Origin: Haematobia irritans
Lineage: Eukaryota > Arthropoda > Insecta > Diptera > Muscidae
Assembly (NCBI RefSeq): GCF_050003625.1
Contig: NC_134401.1
Span: forward strand, 67,157,629 to 67,221,628
Length of the DNA: 64,000 nt
Direction: 5' to 3'
The notes beneath the pieces are model-generated. The model saw only the letters and a program-made list of their open reading frames with translations. It searched no databases and was not told where the DNA came from. The translations under genes and the position numbers were made by a program. Positions 30,396-42,179 of this stretch are shown here, piece by piece; the first letter of the stretch is position 1; each line of letters starts with the position of its first letter.

Positions 30396-33300
30396 GCATT
30401 GTTGTTGTTTTTTATTTCAGCTTAAAACCATACATTGACTAAACTACAAGAGTAGCTTAACCAACAGAGGAAAAGAATGTTTGTCAAATTTATTTGGGCA
30501 AAGCCCTATAGACTGCAAGATGGTTGGATGGACGCACGTTTCGGAATTACCACATTCCTCATCAGCATCCTCTACTTGCAGCAAAACTATCAACCAATTA
30601 TCAGAATAAATTCAGGCAGTTTATTAAACCCAACAAAAACCACACTTGAACCCTCCGAAAAAAGGTTTTACATTGATAGCCGGCTTATGCCGAAATAAAT
30701 TCGAAACAAACATATCTCTTTTCCTATGCCACTGTCAAATCATCGATTTGAATTCACATGGCTGGGTTTATTTTGAGCGTGCCTCCTCTTCTTTTTCCAT
30801 TTGTTTTGTTTTGTTATTGTTGGTTTTGTTCTTTAAGCATTGTTGTTGTTTTTTATTTCAGCTTAAAACCATACATTGACTAAACTACAAGAGTAGCTTA
30901 ACCAACAGAGGAAAAGAATGTTTGTCAAATTTATTTGGGCAAAGCCCTATAGACTGCAAGATGGTTGGATGGACGCACGTTTCGGAATTACCACATTCCT
31001 CATCAGCATCCTCTACTTGCAGCAAAACTATCAACCAATTATCAGAATAAATTCAGGCAGTTTATTAAACCCAACAAAAACCACACTTGAACCCTCCGAA
31101 AAAAGGTTTTACATTGATAGCCGGCTTATGCCGAAATAAATTCGAAACAAACATATCTCTTTTCCTATGCCACTGTCAAATCATCGATTTGAATTCACAT
31201 GGCTGGGTTTATTTTGAGCGTGCCTCCTCTTCTTTTTCCATTTGTTTTGTTTTGTTATTGTTGGTTTTGTTCTTTAAGCATTGTTGTTGTTTTTTATTTC
31301 AGCTTAAAACCATACATTGACTAAACTACAAGAGTAGCTTAACCAACAGAGGAAAAGAATGTTTGTCAAATTTATTTGGGCAAAGCCCTATAGACTGCAA
31401 GATGGTTGGATGGACGCACGTTTCGGAATTACCACATTCCTCATCAGCATCCTCTACTTGCAGCAAAACTATCAACCAATTATCAGAATAAATTCAGGCA
31501 GTTTATTAAACCCAACAAAAACCACACTTGAACCCTCCGAAAAAAGGTTTTACATTGATAGCCGGCTTATGCCGAAATAAATTCGAAACAAACATATCTC
31601 TTTTCCTATGCCACTGTCAAATCATCGATTTGAATTCACATGGCTGGGTTTATTTTGAGCGTGCCTCCTCTTCTTTTTCCATTTGTTTTGTTTTGTTATT
31701 GTTGGTTTTGTTCTTTAAGCATTGTTGTTGTTTTTTATTTCAGCTTAAAACCATACATTGACTAAACTACAAGAGTAGCTTAACCAACAGAGGAAAAGAA
31801 TGTTTGTCAAATTTATTTGGGCAAAGCCCTATAGACTGCAAGATGGTTGGATGGACGCACGTTTCGGAATTACCACATTCCTCATCAGCATCCTCTACTT
31901 GCAGCAAAACTATCAACCAATTATCAGAATAAATTCAGACAGTTTATTAAACCTAACAAAAACCACACTTGAACCCTCCGAAAAAAGGTTTTACATTGAT
32001 AGCCGGCTTATGCCGAAATAAATTCGAAACAAACATATGTCTTTTCCTATGCCACTGTCAAATCATCGATTTGAATTCACATGGCTGGGTTTATTTTGAG
32101 CGTGCCTCCTCTTCTTTTTCCATTTGTTTTGTTTTGTTATTGTTGGTTTTGTTCTTTAAAACAACAACAATGCTTAAAGAACAAAACCAACAATAACAAA
32201 ACAAAACAAATGGAAAAAGAAGAGGAGGCACGCTCAAAATAAACCCAGCCATGTGAATTCAAATCGATGATTTGACAGTGGCATAGGAAAAGAGATATGT
32301 TTGTTTCGAATTTATTTCGGCATAAGCCGGCTATCAATGTAAAACCTTTTTTCGGAGGGTTCAAGTGTGGTTTTTGTTGGGTTTAATAAACTGCCTGAAT
32401 TTATTCTGATAATTGGTTGATAGTTTTGCTGCAAGTAGAGGATGCTGATGAGGAATGTGGTAATTCCGAAACGTGCGTCCATCCAACCATCTTGCAGTCT
32501 ATAGGGCTTTGCCCAAATAAATTTGACAAACATTCTTTTCCTCTGTTGGTTAAGCTACTCTTGTAGTTTAGTCAATGTATGGTTTTAAGCTGAAATAAAA
32601 AACAACAACAATGCTTAAAGAACAAAACCAACAATAACAAAACAAAACAAATGGAAAAAGAAGAGGAGGCACGCTCAAAATAAACCCAGCCATGTGAATT
32701 CAAATCGATGATTTGACAGTGGCATAGGAAAAGAGATATGTTTGTTTCGAATTTATTTCGGCATAAGCCGGCTATCAATGTAAAACCTTTTTTCGGAGGG
32801 TTCAAGTGTGGTTTTTGTTGGGTTTAATAAACTGCCTGAATTTATTCTGATAATTGGTTGATAGTTTTGCTGCAAGTAGAGGATGCTGATGAGGAATGTG
32901 GTAATTCCGAAACGTGCGTCCATCCAACCATCTTGCAGTCTATAGGGCTTTGCCCAAATAAATTTGACAAACATTCTTTTCCTCTGTTGGTTAAGCTACT
33001 CTTGTAGTTTAGTCAATGTATGGTTTTAAGCTGAAATAAAAAACAACAACAATGCTTAAAGAACAAAACCAACAATAACAAAACAAAACAAATGGAAAAA
33101 GAAGAGGAGGCACGCTCAAAATAAACCCAGCCATGTGAATTCAAATCGATGATTTGACAGTGGCATAGGAAAAGAGATATGTTTGTTTCGAATTTATTTC
33201 GGCATAAGCCGGCTATCAATGTAAAACCTTTTTTCGGAGGGTTCAAGTGTGGTTTTTGTTGGGTTTAATAAACTGCCTGAATTTATTCTGATAATTGGTT

Positions 33301-34418
33301 GATAGTTTTGCTGCAAGTAGAGGATGCTGATGAGGAATGTGGTAATTCCGAAACGTGCGTCCATCCAACCATCTTGCAGTCTATAGGGCTTTGCCCAAAT
33401 AAATTTGACAAACATTCTTTTCCTCTGTTGGTTAAGCTACTCTTGTAGTTTAGTCAATGTATGGTTTTAAGCTGAAATAAAAAACAACAACAATGCTTAA
33501 AGAACAAAACCAACAATAACAAAACAAAACAAATGGAAAAAGAAGAGGAGGCACGCTCAAAATAAACCCAGCCATGTGAATTCAAATCGATGATTTGACA
33601 GTGGCATAGGAAAAGAGATATGTTTGTTTCGAATTTATTTCGGCATAAGCCGGCTATCAATGTAAAACCTTTTTTCGGAGGGTTCAAGTGTGGTTTTTGT
33701 TGGGTTTAATAAACTGCCTGAATTTATTCTGATAATTGGTTGATAGTTTTGCTGCAAGTAGAGGATGCTGATGAGGAATGTGGTAATTCCGAAACGTGCG
33801 TCCATCCAACCATCTTGCAGTCTATAGGGCTTTGCCCAAATAAATTTGACAAACATTCTTTTCCTCTGTTGGTTAAGCTACTCTTGTAGTTTAGTCAATG
33901 TATGGTTTTAAGCTGAAATAAAAAACAACAACAATGCTTAAAGAACAAAACCAACAATAACAAAACAAAACAAATGGAAAAAGAAGAGGAGGCACGCTCA
34001 AAATAAACCCAGCCATGTGAATTCAAATCGATGATTTGACAGTGGCATAGGAAAAGAGATATGTTTGTTTCGAATTTATTTCGGCATAAGCCGGCTATCA
34101 ATGTAAAACCTTTTTTCGGAGGGTTCAAGTGTGGTTTTTGTTGGGTTTAATAAACTGCCTGAATTTATTCTGATAATTGGTTGATAGTTTTGCTGCAAGT
34201 AGAGGATGCTGATGAGGAATGTGGTAATTCCGAAACGTGCGTCCATCCAACCATCTTGCAGTCTATAGGGCTTTGCCCAAATAAATTTGACAAACATTCT
34301 TTTCCTCTGTTGGTTAAGCTACTCTTGTAGTTTAGTCAATGTATGGTTTTAAGCTGAAATAAAAAACAACAACAATGCTTAAAGAACAAAACCAACAATA
34401 ACAAAACAAAACAAATGG
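30396..34418. repeat. Inverted array of 441-bp units: four forward, five reverse
   Basis: Forward units start at 30396, 30837, 31278 and 31719, each exactly 441 bp. A 14-bp spacer (32160-32173, AACAACAACAATGC) is itself the end of a reverse unit. Reverse units start at 32174, 32615, 33056, 33497 and 33938, with a 40-bp partial at 34379. Units are identical by eye except forward unit 4, which has three substitutions (near 31938, 31953 and 32039). Each unit carries two overlapping open frames of 73 and 77 codons of no recognised family. They recur only because the DNA is identical, so I do not call them genes. An acceptor-like TTTTTTATTTCAG starts each unit. Confidence 0.95.
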
Positions 34419-34856
34419 ATTTATTTTTTACTTTGAAACCTCCAAAAACATGTTTTTTCTACATTCTATTTTAATTTTGTCATTTCATTTTGTTCTGCTT
34501 CGTTGTTTGCTGTTGGCAACGCTTAAGAAATTGCATCAAATTTCGATCGAATCCCGTGATCCAAACTTTTAATCGTATCGACAATTTTTTCGATACGATT
34601 ATGAATTCGATATCGAATGCCGTGATTAGCCCCCAGTTAAGCAAATAAATTGTAGATTGTCGTTATTTGAAAAGAACTGTGTTTTAATTATGGGGTCATT
34701 AAACATTAAACATTATGATTTAAGTTCCTAAATTTATGTTCAGTTTCATAATTAAAGCTCCTTTATTATTCTGTCTAGTTTGATTTTTAGTCAATTTAAT
34801 AAAAAAAAAATAGCAATTGATTTAAAACTATTCTTTCAAAATGTATATATTAATAA

Positions 34857-35364
34857 TGCTGCAAAAAAGCGTCGCTAAAAAAAGTTCTTTTTGGGTCTGG
34901 GAGGTGTGCAAAATTGGCGGAGAAGCGATGACTGTCATAGGACAGATGTCCACCATTTCAACAGCCGTTGCACTGAATTTGCATCACTTCTTAAGGTCTC
35001 ATCCAAATTCAGTGTTTTGAATGTGAATTAAAAAATTTTGCGATATTTTCTCAAATATATCATTTTTAGTGCATTCTAATGCTTGTCTGAAACGTTTGCC
35101 CTGGAATATTTTCAAAAATTATCGATTTTTCTAGAATGGATTTAGCATTCTAGAATGAATAATTTGTACCATTTTATTAATTCTTTTTAACCTATTTGAA
35201 AGAAGAAAACAAAAATTTCCCATTAAAATATGAAAAAACGAGCTATAAAATACTGAATTTAAGAACTTCCTGTGAAGTTAAAATAATTAACTTCTTTGTG
35301 AGGACATTTTTGGAAGTGCTTTTAAAGTTGTGCCTTTAGCACAACTCCCAATTTTTTTGCTGGG
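34857..35364. mobile_element. MITE with CCCAGCAAAAAAA ends, copy A
   Basis: It matches the insertion at 40819-41367 (CCATTTCAACAGCCGTTGCA, GGAAGTGCTTTTAAAGTTG, TTTTTTTGCTGGG at the end). The left end is mutated. About 508 bp, non-coding. Confidence 0.8.
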
Positions 35365-36142
35365 AAAAAGTGTGGAACCACTTTTAGTTGCTTTATTAAA
35401 TATTATTTCTCTAGTTATCTTTATGTCTGATTTTTATAATTTTTATAAAATAAAACATTAATTGAACCTATAATAGGGGCTATAGCCCCCTAGGAAAATT
35501 GTCTAGCTACGCTAATGTTTGCGGGGGAGTTCTCCTATCTCAGAGCTAATACCCTTTTTAATCCTCCTTGCAAATGCCAGAAAAAGTCCAATGAATGTAA
35601 AATCCATCTTTCCATATTTTTTTTGGAATTGCATCTATATTACTCCAAATAACTTTTTGCTCAGAATTATGTTAAGTATATACTAGTTTTCGTTCAGAAA
35701 ATGTGTAATGCAGCAAAATATATTTAATTTGTTGCTAAAAAGTCGTAAACTCGCAGCAAAAATGAAAATTTAAAAAAACATTTAAAATGGTTTAATAACG
35801 GTTTGGGTTTTCGCTAAAACAACTTTAACTTCACACCCTTGTCTACGAGTTGATTGCTCTTCAGCCACAGTATTGTGCAGCAGCAGTACAGACCCTGAAA
35901 CTTGTGCGCAATTTTCCCATTATACGAACCAAATTGCATTAAATTGTTCGGACAAATTGCGGAAACGTGTTTATGTGGACTCCCTCAGAGATACGAAACC
36001 TAAGATGGCTAATGTATGTAAGAATGAATAGCTTTGTGAGAGTGACTGGCCATATTCTCAACTTATTGTCCATGAAATAATATTTATGGCGATACCTACA
36101 AATATTAAATAAGTAAGCTAATCGTTACTTTAAACAGAAAAT

Positions 36143-36148
36143 TTTATT
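36143..36148 (-). terminator. Polyadenylation signal of the IAP gene
   Basis: The minus strand reads AATAAA in CACAATAAAATT, about 86 bp after the stop codon. Confidence 0.55.
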
Positions 36149-36233
36149 GTGGAGTCTTCCAATAAAATAAACAATAATAGAGAGGGCTCTCTTTTTTTAA
36201 CAAAGAGTACAATAAATATGTTAAATACTTAAT

Positions 36234-37011
36234 TTATGAAAGAAATGTCCTCACAAATCCTTTAATGGTTGTTCGACACATTGGACACTGGACAACACCA
36301 GGTGCACATTGGACACATGTAACTGTAAAAAGATCGAATACGGAATTACAAATTGGAAAATAAATGTTGTTTTATATGTATACAAACCTAAGTGTCCACA
36401 AGGGAGATACACTACAGCGACTTCTTCGTCTAAACATATCTTACAAAGACGGGCGTCTTTCAGCTTTCGATTTTCCTCTTCCAAAGATATGCAAGAATTG
36501 TTGGAATTTTCCGCTCTCGAATTGTGTTTATCGGTCGGTTTTATTGTCTTTTGTTTATTACTATCGTCTGTTTTAGGTGATGATATGGGATGGTTATTAT
36601 AGGCATTTCCCATATTTTCAATTGGACCAGTTGTACATGCCACATTATTTTGGTTGGTACTGGTTTCTGAAGTAAGGGCTCGATTAAATCCTGCACAATC
36701 ACCTGCGCTAGAAGATGAACTTAAATCTTGTTCTTCGTTACGTTCATTTTCGTCAAATACAGCTTTCATTAAATCTTCAATAGTTGCATAGGGGATGCCC
36801 GTGCGATTCAATTGCCGCAGCGTTTCGTTTCGTAATACTCCACCATCAATTCCCATTTCTAGAGCTAATTTTACGGGTGCCGTTGACATTGCTTCTTCAA
36901 TAGTCATACAAGTACTAACTGTATTTTGTGAAGATGATCTGGTCAATTGTTGAACTTCTTGTATGTAATTCGGACCTTTTACCAAACGAACAAACTGGCA
37001 CATCGGGTACC
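36234..37011 (-). CDS. Diap2: Inhibitor-of-apoptosis protein, DIAP2-like, last two exons (UBA and RING)
   Basis: IAPs are E3 ubiquitin ligases that restrain caspases; DIAP2 also acts in the Imd immune pathway. Exon 36388-37011 begins in the C-terminal part of a BIR (PMCQFVRLVKGPNYIQEVQ) after an acceptor AG at 37012-37013. It holds a UBA-like segment (ALEMGIDGGVLRNETLRQL), an Asn/Ser-rich linker and the first half of the RING (CKICLDEEVAVVYLPCGHL). A 65-bp intron (36323-36387; donor GTTTGT, acceptor TTTTACAG) separates the last exon, 36234-36322, which encodes VTCVQCAPGVVQCPMCRTTI and ends GFVRTFLS. All RING ligands (C3HC4) are present. Upstream BIR exons are not found in the window, so the gene is either broken or has a very long intron to the right. 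Confidence 0.85.
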
Positions 37012-38111
37012 TTAAATTGTAAATTTAACATATAAAATTTCCACAAAGGTCAAAACTGCAAACTTAATAGTATTTCTTATAATGGCTCAATTAGTTGGTA
37101 TTAGGCCTATCATTTGTTAAATTTTATTAATTATGTTCCATTTATGCGTGTTTCTTGTTTATTAAATTGAGTTAAACCAAATTAGCTTAACGTACTACAA
37201 TTGGCGTTGCAGATAGTTATTACTCAAAATATTAAAAAATTCCGAATAAATTTTTAATCAAAAAACGCGGAACTAAAGACAAAATTAACAAATTAGGATA
37301 ATTTGTTTAAAAATCCCGAATGACAGCTCTAGTTGGCATGTTGAAATCGATTCAAATGGTGTTTACCAAGGCAGATTTAGTAAGGTAGTTTTAGTATTAC
37401 AAAAACAAAAATGTCAGTCGCCATATTGAAACTTTGATTGTCAGTCAAATTGAATTAAATTTTCCACTTCTTGAACAATATGTTCAACAAGTGTGAAATT
37501 TAAAATGAAGAAAATCTGGAAATCTTTCGATGTATACTTCGAAATATGAGGAAATGTGTTACGGTTCGCAAGAATAATTGAAGTAATTCTTACCATCAAT
37601 TATAAGGACAATTTATTTCGATACTTTTCTGTCATAAATTTAAAACAAATTGAACATTTTAAAATTTTTGGTATAAAATAATTTTATTTTGAATTTTTAT
37701 TTTTATTTCTCACAATTGTCAATTAAACGCTGGCGTAGCTGGCAACATTTTCGTAGGGGATAAAAGCTACAACGTGTGCTGTGAAGATACCTCAAAAAGA
37801 GAAAAAATAAATTCTTATAGATGGCAAGAACCCAGTACCCATGTTCTGTAATTTTCACATTAATAATTTACTCACATGGTATATCAAAATGGCACAAATG
37901 GAACAGAAACAAGAGGAATTTGAACAAAGTTTTGTTTCTCCCATTGAATTGTTTCTGCATCTTTGTGATTCGAAAAAAGCTGTCATGTGTCAAACATTTT
38001 TCGTTTTATTGCTACACTGATAGAAAAAAACTTCATTATAGTAACGATATGTGTCATTAAAATTCATCCAAGGAAACATTTTCATGAATATAACGACATT
38101 TTTCGTCATTA
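37012..38111. other. Unassigned; possibly the intron of the IAP gene
   Basis: No ORF or repeat family is recognised. I looked for the Cys/His pattern of a BIR domain on the minus strand and did not see one. Confidence 0.35.
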
Positions 38112-38342
38112 CGAGGGCAGTTCGGAAACTTCCTAGCCTAGCACAAAAAGCGCGATATAAACAGAAAAAAGTTAAGTGTTTTGGAAACTTCCATCTCTGT
38201 TATGAACACATGTTAAATTTTGTTTCGATCTGGCAACTCCTTCATATAGAAACAGATGTTCAAAAAATACGCATCCGCAATTTCTTTTTACAATGGAAAA
38301 ATTAGAAATGCGTGCCGTCATTAAATATTTACATAAAAAAGG
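38112..38342 (+). mobile_element. Mariner-like 5' stub
   Basis: TA followed by CGAGGGCAGTTCGGAAA is a mariner-type terminal repeat. After ~180 bp comes an ATG opening MEKLEMRAVIKYLHKKG, the usual start of a mariner transposase. Homology then stops and LINE sequence begins, so only the terminal repeat, leader and 17 codons survive. Confidence 0.7.
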
Positions 38343-38912
38343 TTTATCGGGACAACCGATAAACCCTACGCAGTGCTAAAAAACCTCACACCCAACACAT
38401 CGCTCTTCATGATACAAATTTTCAACCACATTTTGGAAACCGGTGTTATTCCTCTGCAATGAAAAATCTTCACTATTGTTTCAATACCACAACCAAAAAA
38501 GACATTAACTCAATTAGTAACTACCGGCCTATTTCGTTAATCCCATGTGCTTCCAAAGTTCTCGACTCTCCTTGTTAATAAGAATAAGTTACTTAGTATT
38601 CAAAAAGTTGCCTTTAAACCTTTCAAAGGTGACATCGATGTCCAAACGTACATCATTTTGCAGCAAACAACCTATCTCATAGAGGTCACTTATCTATCCT
38701 TTCAATTGATTTGTATAAAGCCTTCGATCGGGTAGGCATTCATACCATAATATCCCAGCTCTTTGAGTGGAAATCGTTTAATTGGATTTATTTATTAATT
38801 TTTAACAAAGAAAAAGATACGAGTTAAAGTCAATAATGTATACTCAACCATAAAACCCCTGTATAATGGTATCCCTCAAGGTTCACCCCTCTCTGTGGTT
38901 CTTTTCCAGATA
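38343..38912 (+). pseudogene. I-like RT remnant
   Basis: Plus-strand RT fragments are spread over several frames with stops (TGA at 38459 after VIPLQ). Motif A (LYKAFDRVG) and the GIPQGSPLS box are recognisable; the YADD part lies beyond the MITE boundary and is missing. Confidence 0.72.
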
Positions 38913-40163
38913 CACGCTCACAAAAAATCGCTTCTGTAACATATACTCCCAAACATATTTTGCTTCAAGCATATACATTTTTGGGTATTACCCAAACATT
39001 TATATGTTTGATCTCTTCCAATATATAATATGTTTGAAAGCATATTGGTCTAAACAATATATGTTTGGGTAGTCTAAGTTCCAAACATTTTGTATTTTTG
39101 CATCCAAATTCAATAATGTTGTCTTCCAAAAAACAATATGTTATTATGTGAACATATAATATGTTTGGAAGCATTTTGCACCCAAAAATATTATATGCTT
39201 AAAAAAAATTCTCCCAAACAATATTGTGCTCAAAATTTTATTTATTTATTTATATATTTACAATCATAATGAATTATGAAAATAAACAGGTAATATAGGT
39301 GCTAACAACATAGGTTTTCGACCTGAATGCTCAAAATTTTGTTTCTGCCTAATTGTATATTCCCTCACATATTTCTCACTTCCACGAGATTTTTTAGTTC
39401 TTAGCACCTTTTTTTTATTATGTGAACATATAATATGTTTGGAAGCATTTTGCACCCAAAAATATTATATGCTTAAAAAAAATTCTCCCAAACAATATTG
39501 TGCTCAAAATTTTATTTATTTATTTATATATTTACAATCAAAATGAATTATGAAAATAAACAGGTAATATAGGTGCTAACAACATAGGTTTTCGACCTGA
39601 ATGCTCAAAATTTTGTTTCTGCCCAATTGTATATTCCCCCACATCTTTCTCACTTCCACGAGATTTTTTAGTTCTTAACACCTTTTTCTGTAATACAAAC
39701 ATTGTAGAAGAAATTATTCAATTGTATGATTTTTTTTATTTTAATTTTACCTTTTGCCGGACGGGGATTCGAACTGCGGACCACACAGTTTGTAAGGATC
39801 AAAGAAGTAGCTGATCAATTGCCCAAGGAAAAATAAAATGTTAATTTTGTAATAACAAGCAACAACCACCAACTTAATTCAATATCGCTCCCTGTTAAAT
39901 AGCGCTCCAAGCTACTAAACACATATATGTTTATAGGCTATTTCTAAATTAATATATGTTTGCATCCAAGCATATTATATTTACAAACATTTTATGTCCC
40001 AAACATAATATGTTCTAACATATTAACATATATGTCCCAAACATGTTATGCTAGTTTATGAACATTATATGCTTGCACTCAAAAATATTGTGTTTAAAAA
40101 TTTGTGTTCCAAACATATAATGTTTATAGCCAAACATATGAAAAACAGTCTTTTTCATCCGTG
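38913..40163. mobile_element. TA-flanked MITE with tRNA-like sequence, copy 2 (internal duplication)
   Basis: It is about 98% identical by eye to 26081-27062, with the same ends, flanked by TA (38911-38912, 40164-40165). It is ~270 bp longer because the block from TTATTATGTGAACATATAAT (39140) is repeated from 39417 to about 39680. The B-box-like segment recurs on the minus strand at 39765. Confidence 0.88.
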
Positions 40164-40165
40164 TA

Positions 40166-41908
40166 CACGACAATCAGGGTTTAGACCAAACAATAGCTGC
40201 ATTACTGCACTTACTGATGTTGAAGAGACAATTAGGGCTGGGCTCGACAACAATGATATCGGTTTCCTAATTTTGCTTGATCACTCCAAGGCATTTGATA
40301 GTGTTTGCCACTCAATACTTACTGAAAAACTGAGACGAAACTTTAGCCTCTCTCAAACAGCAACACAATCCTTGGACCCCTCCTATACTCAATATATTCG
40401 AATGATCTATCTGGTCCAATTAAACGTAATCACACCCAAATGTACGCTGACGACGTGAAGCTTTATTCAACATGCAAACTGAATTCCATTGCGTCTTGTG
40501 TATCGAATCTTAACGCAGATCTGCTACGAATACTGAATTGGGCCTCAAAAAACTGTTTAATACTTAACCCTAATAAGTCGAAGGCAATTATAATCCGGAA
40601 CAGAAATGTTGACACAGGTGACAACGACAACATTTACCTCAGATCCACTCAAATTTAAATTGAAGACATAGCAAAGAATCTTGGTGTAACATTTAATAAG
40701 AATCTTACCTGGTCTGACCATATTGCTTCGACCTGTGGGAAAGTATATTCAATGCTTAGAAATCTGTGGACTACCCAACACTTTACACCATTGAATATTA
40801 GAATACCGTTAGTAAAAACCCAGCAAAAAAAGCATTGCCAAAAAAGTAATGAAAATGTTATTTTTGGATCCGGAAGTGGTGCAAAATTGACGCGATGAAT
40901 TTAGCATGGGCTTGTCATAGGACGGAAGTCCTCCATTTCAACAGCCGTTGCACTGAATTTGCATCACTCCTTTAGGTGTGATCCGAATTCAATGTTTTGG
41001 ATGTAAATTAAAAAATTCTGTGATATTTTGTCAAATAAATAATTTTTATAATTTTTTATAATTTTTAATGGATTCTAACGTTTGACCTGAAATATTTTCA
41101 AAAATTCACAAATTTTTCAAATTGGATTTAGCATTTTTTTCGACAAAATTTAAATGATTTGTACCATTCTATGAATTCATACTCTGTTTTTAACCTATTT
41201 GAAACAAAAAAAAATTGCCCATTAAAAGTATGAAAAAAGCAAGTTATAAAAAATTGAATTAAAAGAACTTCCTGGGTAGTTAAAATAAAGAACATATTGG
41301 GATTGCATCTTCTGGAAGTGCTTTTAAAGTTGTGCCTTTGGAAGAACTTCCAAATTTTTTTGCTGGGAAGCTATATATTACCTACTTTACTGTATGCTTC
41401 TGAAGTTTTCGCTGATAGGAATACAACTGACAAAAGAAAGCTTCAAACTACTTTTAACAATGCAGTACGATATGTTTTTGGTTTAAAAAGATTTGACAGA
41501 GTCTCGCAATACTCATTACTGATTCTAAAACTGCCATTGGAAAAATACCTAATTTGTAGATCTTTAGTATTGTTACATAAAATAATCTCACCAGTAAACC
41601 ATCATATCTGTATGCGAACTTGATTTTTGCCCGATCATCGAGAGGGAAAAACATTATACAAGTCGCACATCGTCGTCACTCATCGGAAAGATATTTCTTT
41701 ATTAGCACGATCCGTCTCTGGAATCAGCTCCCGAATGTACGGCAAGTAATATCTGATTCGCAACGATTCAAGAGAAATATTCTGGAATATTATTCACTCA
41801 TGTGAAATATTTCAAACTAGGGGAAACTACACTTTTGTCCACATTGATATGATATATTTTAAAATATTGTTATTTATTTATATATTACTTTAATTTTAAT
41901 TCAATTAA
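40166..41908 (+). pseudogene. Jockey-like LINE ORF2 fragment with MITE insertion
   Basis: It begins at RQSGFRPNNSCITALTDVEE and continues FLILLDHSKAFDSV (motif A), MYADDVKLYS (catalytic), SKAIIIRNRNVD, ILPTLLYASEVFAD and the C-terminus RGKNIIQVAHRRHSSERYFF and IRLWNQLPNVRQVI, stop near 41803. It is related to the Jockey at 8097-13712 and keeps the YADD box that copy lacks. A deletion removes residues between motif A and YADD (near 40350). The MITE at 40819-41367 splits the VKSYILP codons. The 3' UTR ends near 41908. Confidence 0.83.
40819..41367. mobile_element. MITE with CCCAGCAAAAAAA ends, copy B
   Basis: 549 bp, ends CCCAGCAAAAAAA and TTTTTTTGCTGGG, inserted in the Jockey ORF. Joining the flanks restores the VKSYILP reading with an extra AA, so the duplication is probably AA. 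Copy A is at 34857-35364. Confidence 0.87.
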
Positions 41909-42179
41909 AACATATAGTTCGTTAAAAACACCTTGGAAGCTGTTTTTAACGAAATTCTGTCCAAATCTATTACTAGAATCACATTTCCCGCTGAAACACA
42001 CTCATCAAAAGAATTGCTAATAAACCCCCACGAAGGCCTCTAAGGTTCCCATCCACTATAACACTAGCAATGACAAAGGCAACAGAAATGTCTTTAAACA
42101 CGAAACCAACACGAGCCTATTTTCATACTGAACCACCTTAGAATTTAAAGAATGATGTCTTTATTAGAGATCTTATGAT
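41909..42179. other. Unassigned, probably I-like LINE linker
   Basis: Plus-strand translation gives broken peptides before the RNase H start. I cannot match them to a domain. Position and orientation suggest the RT-RNase H linker. Confidence 0.35.

Larger units (their letters stand above)
29651..34633. mobile_element. 4,983-bp PIF/Harbinger-like element carrying an inverted tandem array
   Basis: Perfect 27-bp inverted ends start GGGGCTAATCACGGCATTCG. The trinucleotide CAG is duplicated (29648-29650, 34634-34636), and the host LTR reads continuously when the element is removed. Subterminal inverted motifs (GATCACGGGA) extend the ends. The left arm (29677-30395) contains a minus-strand remnant resembling Harbinger transposase; the rest is the 441-bp array. 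A 3-bp duplication fits PIF/Harbinger, although the usual target is TWA, so the superfamily is tentative. Confidence 0.85.
24420..34705 (+). mobile_element. Ty3/Gypsy retrotransposon G3, RT-less, heavily interrupted
   Basis: The 5' LTR (24420-25005) is followed by a primer site, Gag, the same Gag-integrase fusion as G1, and a 3' LTR starting at 28895. Insertions are 25645-27466 (Gag), 28923-29140 and 29651-34633 (3' LTR). The LTR resumes at 34637 and is lost near 34705. An additional deletion removed the integrase core. Without insertions it is about 3.2 kb. Confidence 0.9.
28895..34705 (+). repeat. G3 3' LTR, interrupted twice and truncated
   Basis: LTR sequence covers 28895-28922, 29141-29650 and 34637 to about 34705. 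It lacks the final ACGTAACA, so the outer target duplication cannot be read. Confidence 0.82.
34706..36233. other. Unassigned, contains one MITE and the IAP 3' flank
   Basis: Apart from the MITE at 34857-35364 nothing is recognised up to 36130. The stretch 35835-36030 reads for about 60 codons without a stop on the plus strand (with SSSTDPETCAQFSHYTNQIA) but matches nothing I know. Confidence 0.35.

Noticed and set aside
30477..34297. Nine repeated small proteins of 73 and 77 aa in the array
   Set aside because: They are identical only because the DNA units are identical. The two frames overlap, resemble no family, and the lone relative at 23333 does not keep them open.
29651..34633. Classic Foldback element
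   Set aside because: The outer ends are short, the duplication is 3 bp and not 9 bp, and the repeats are internal rather than forming the termini.
35835..36030. A short host exon on the plus strand
   Set aside because: About 60 open codons, no recognisable motif, no convincing splice sites.
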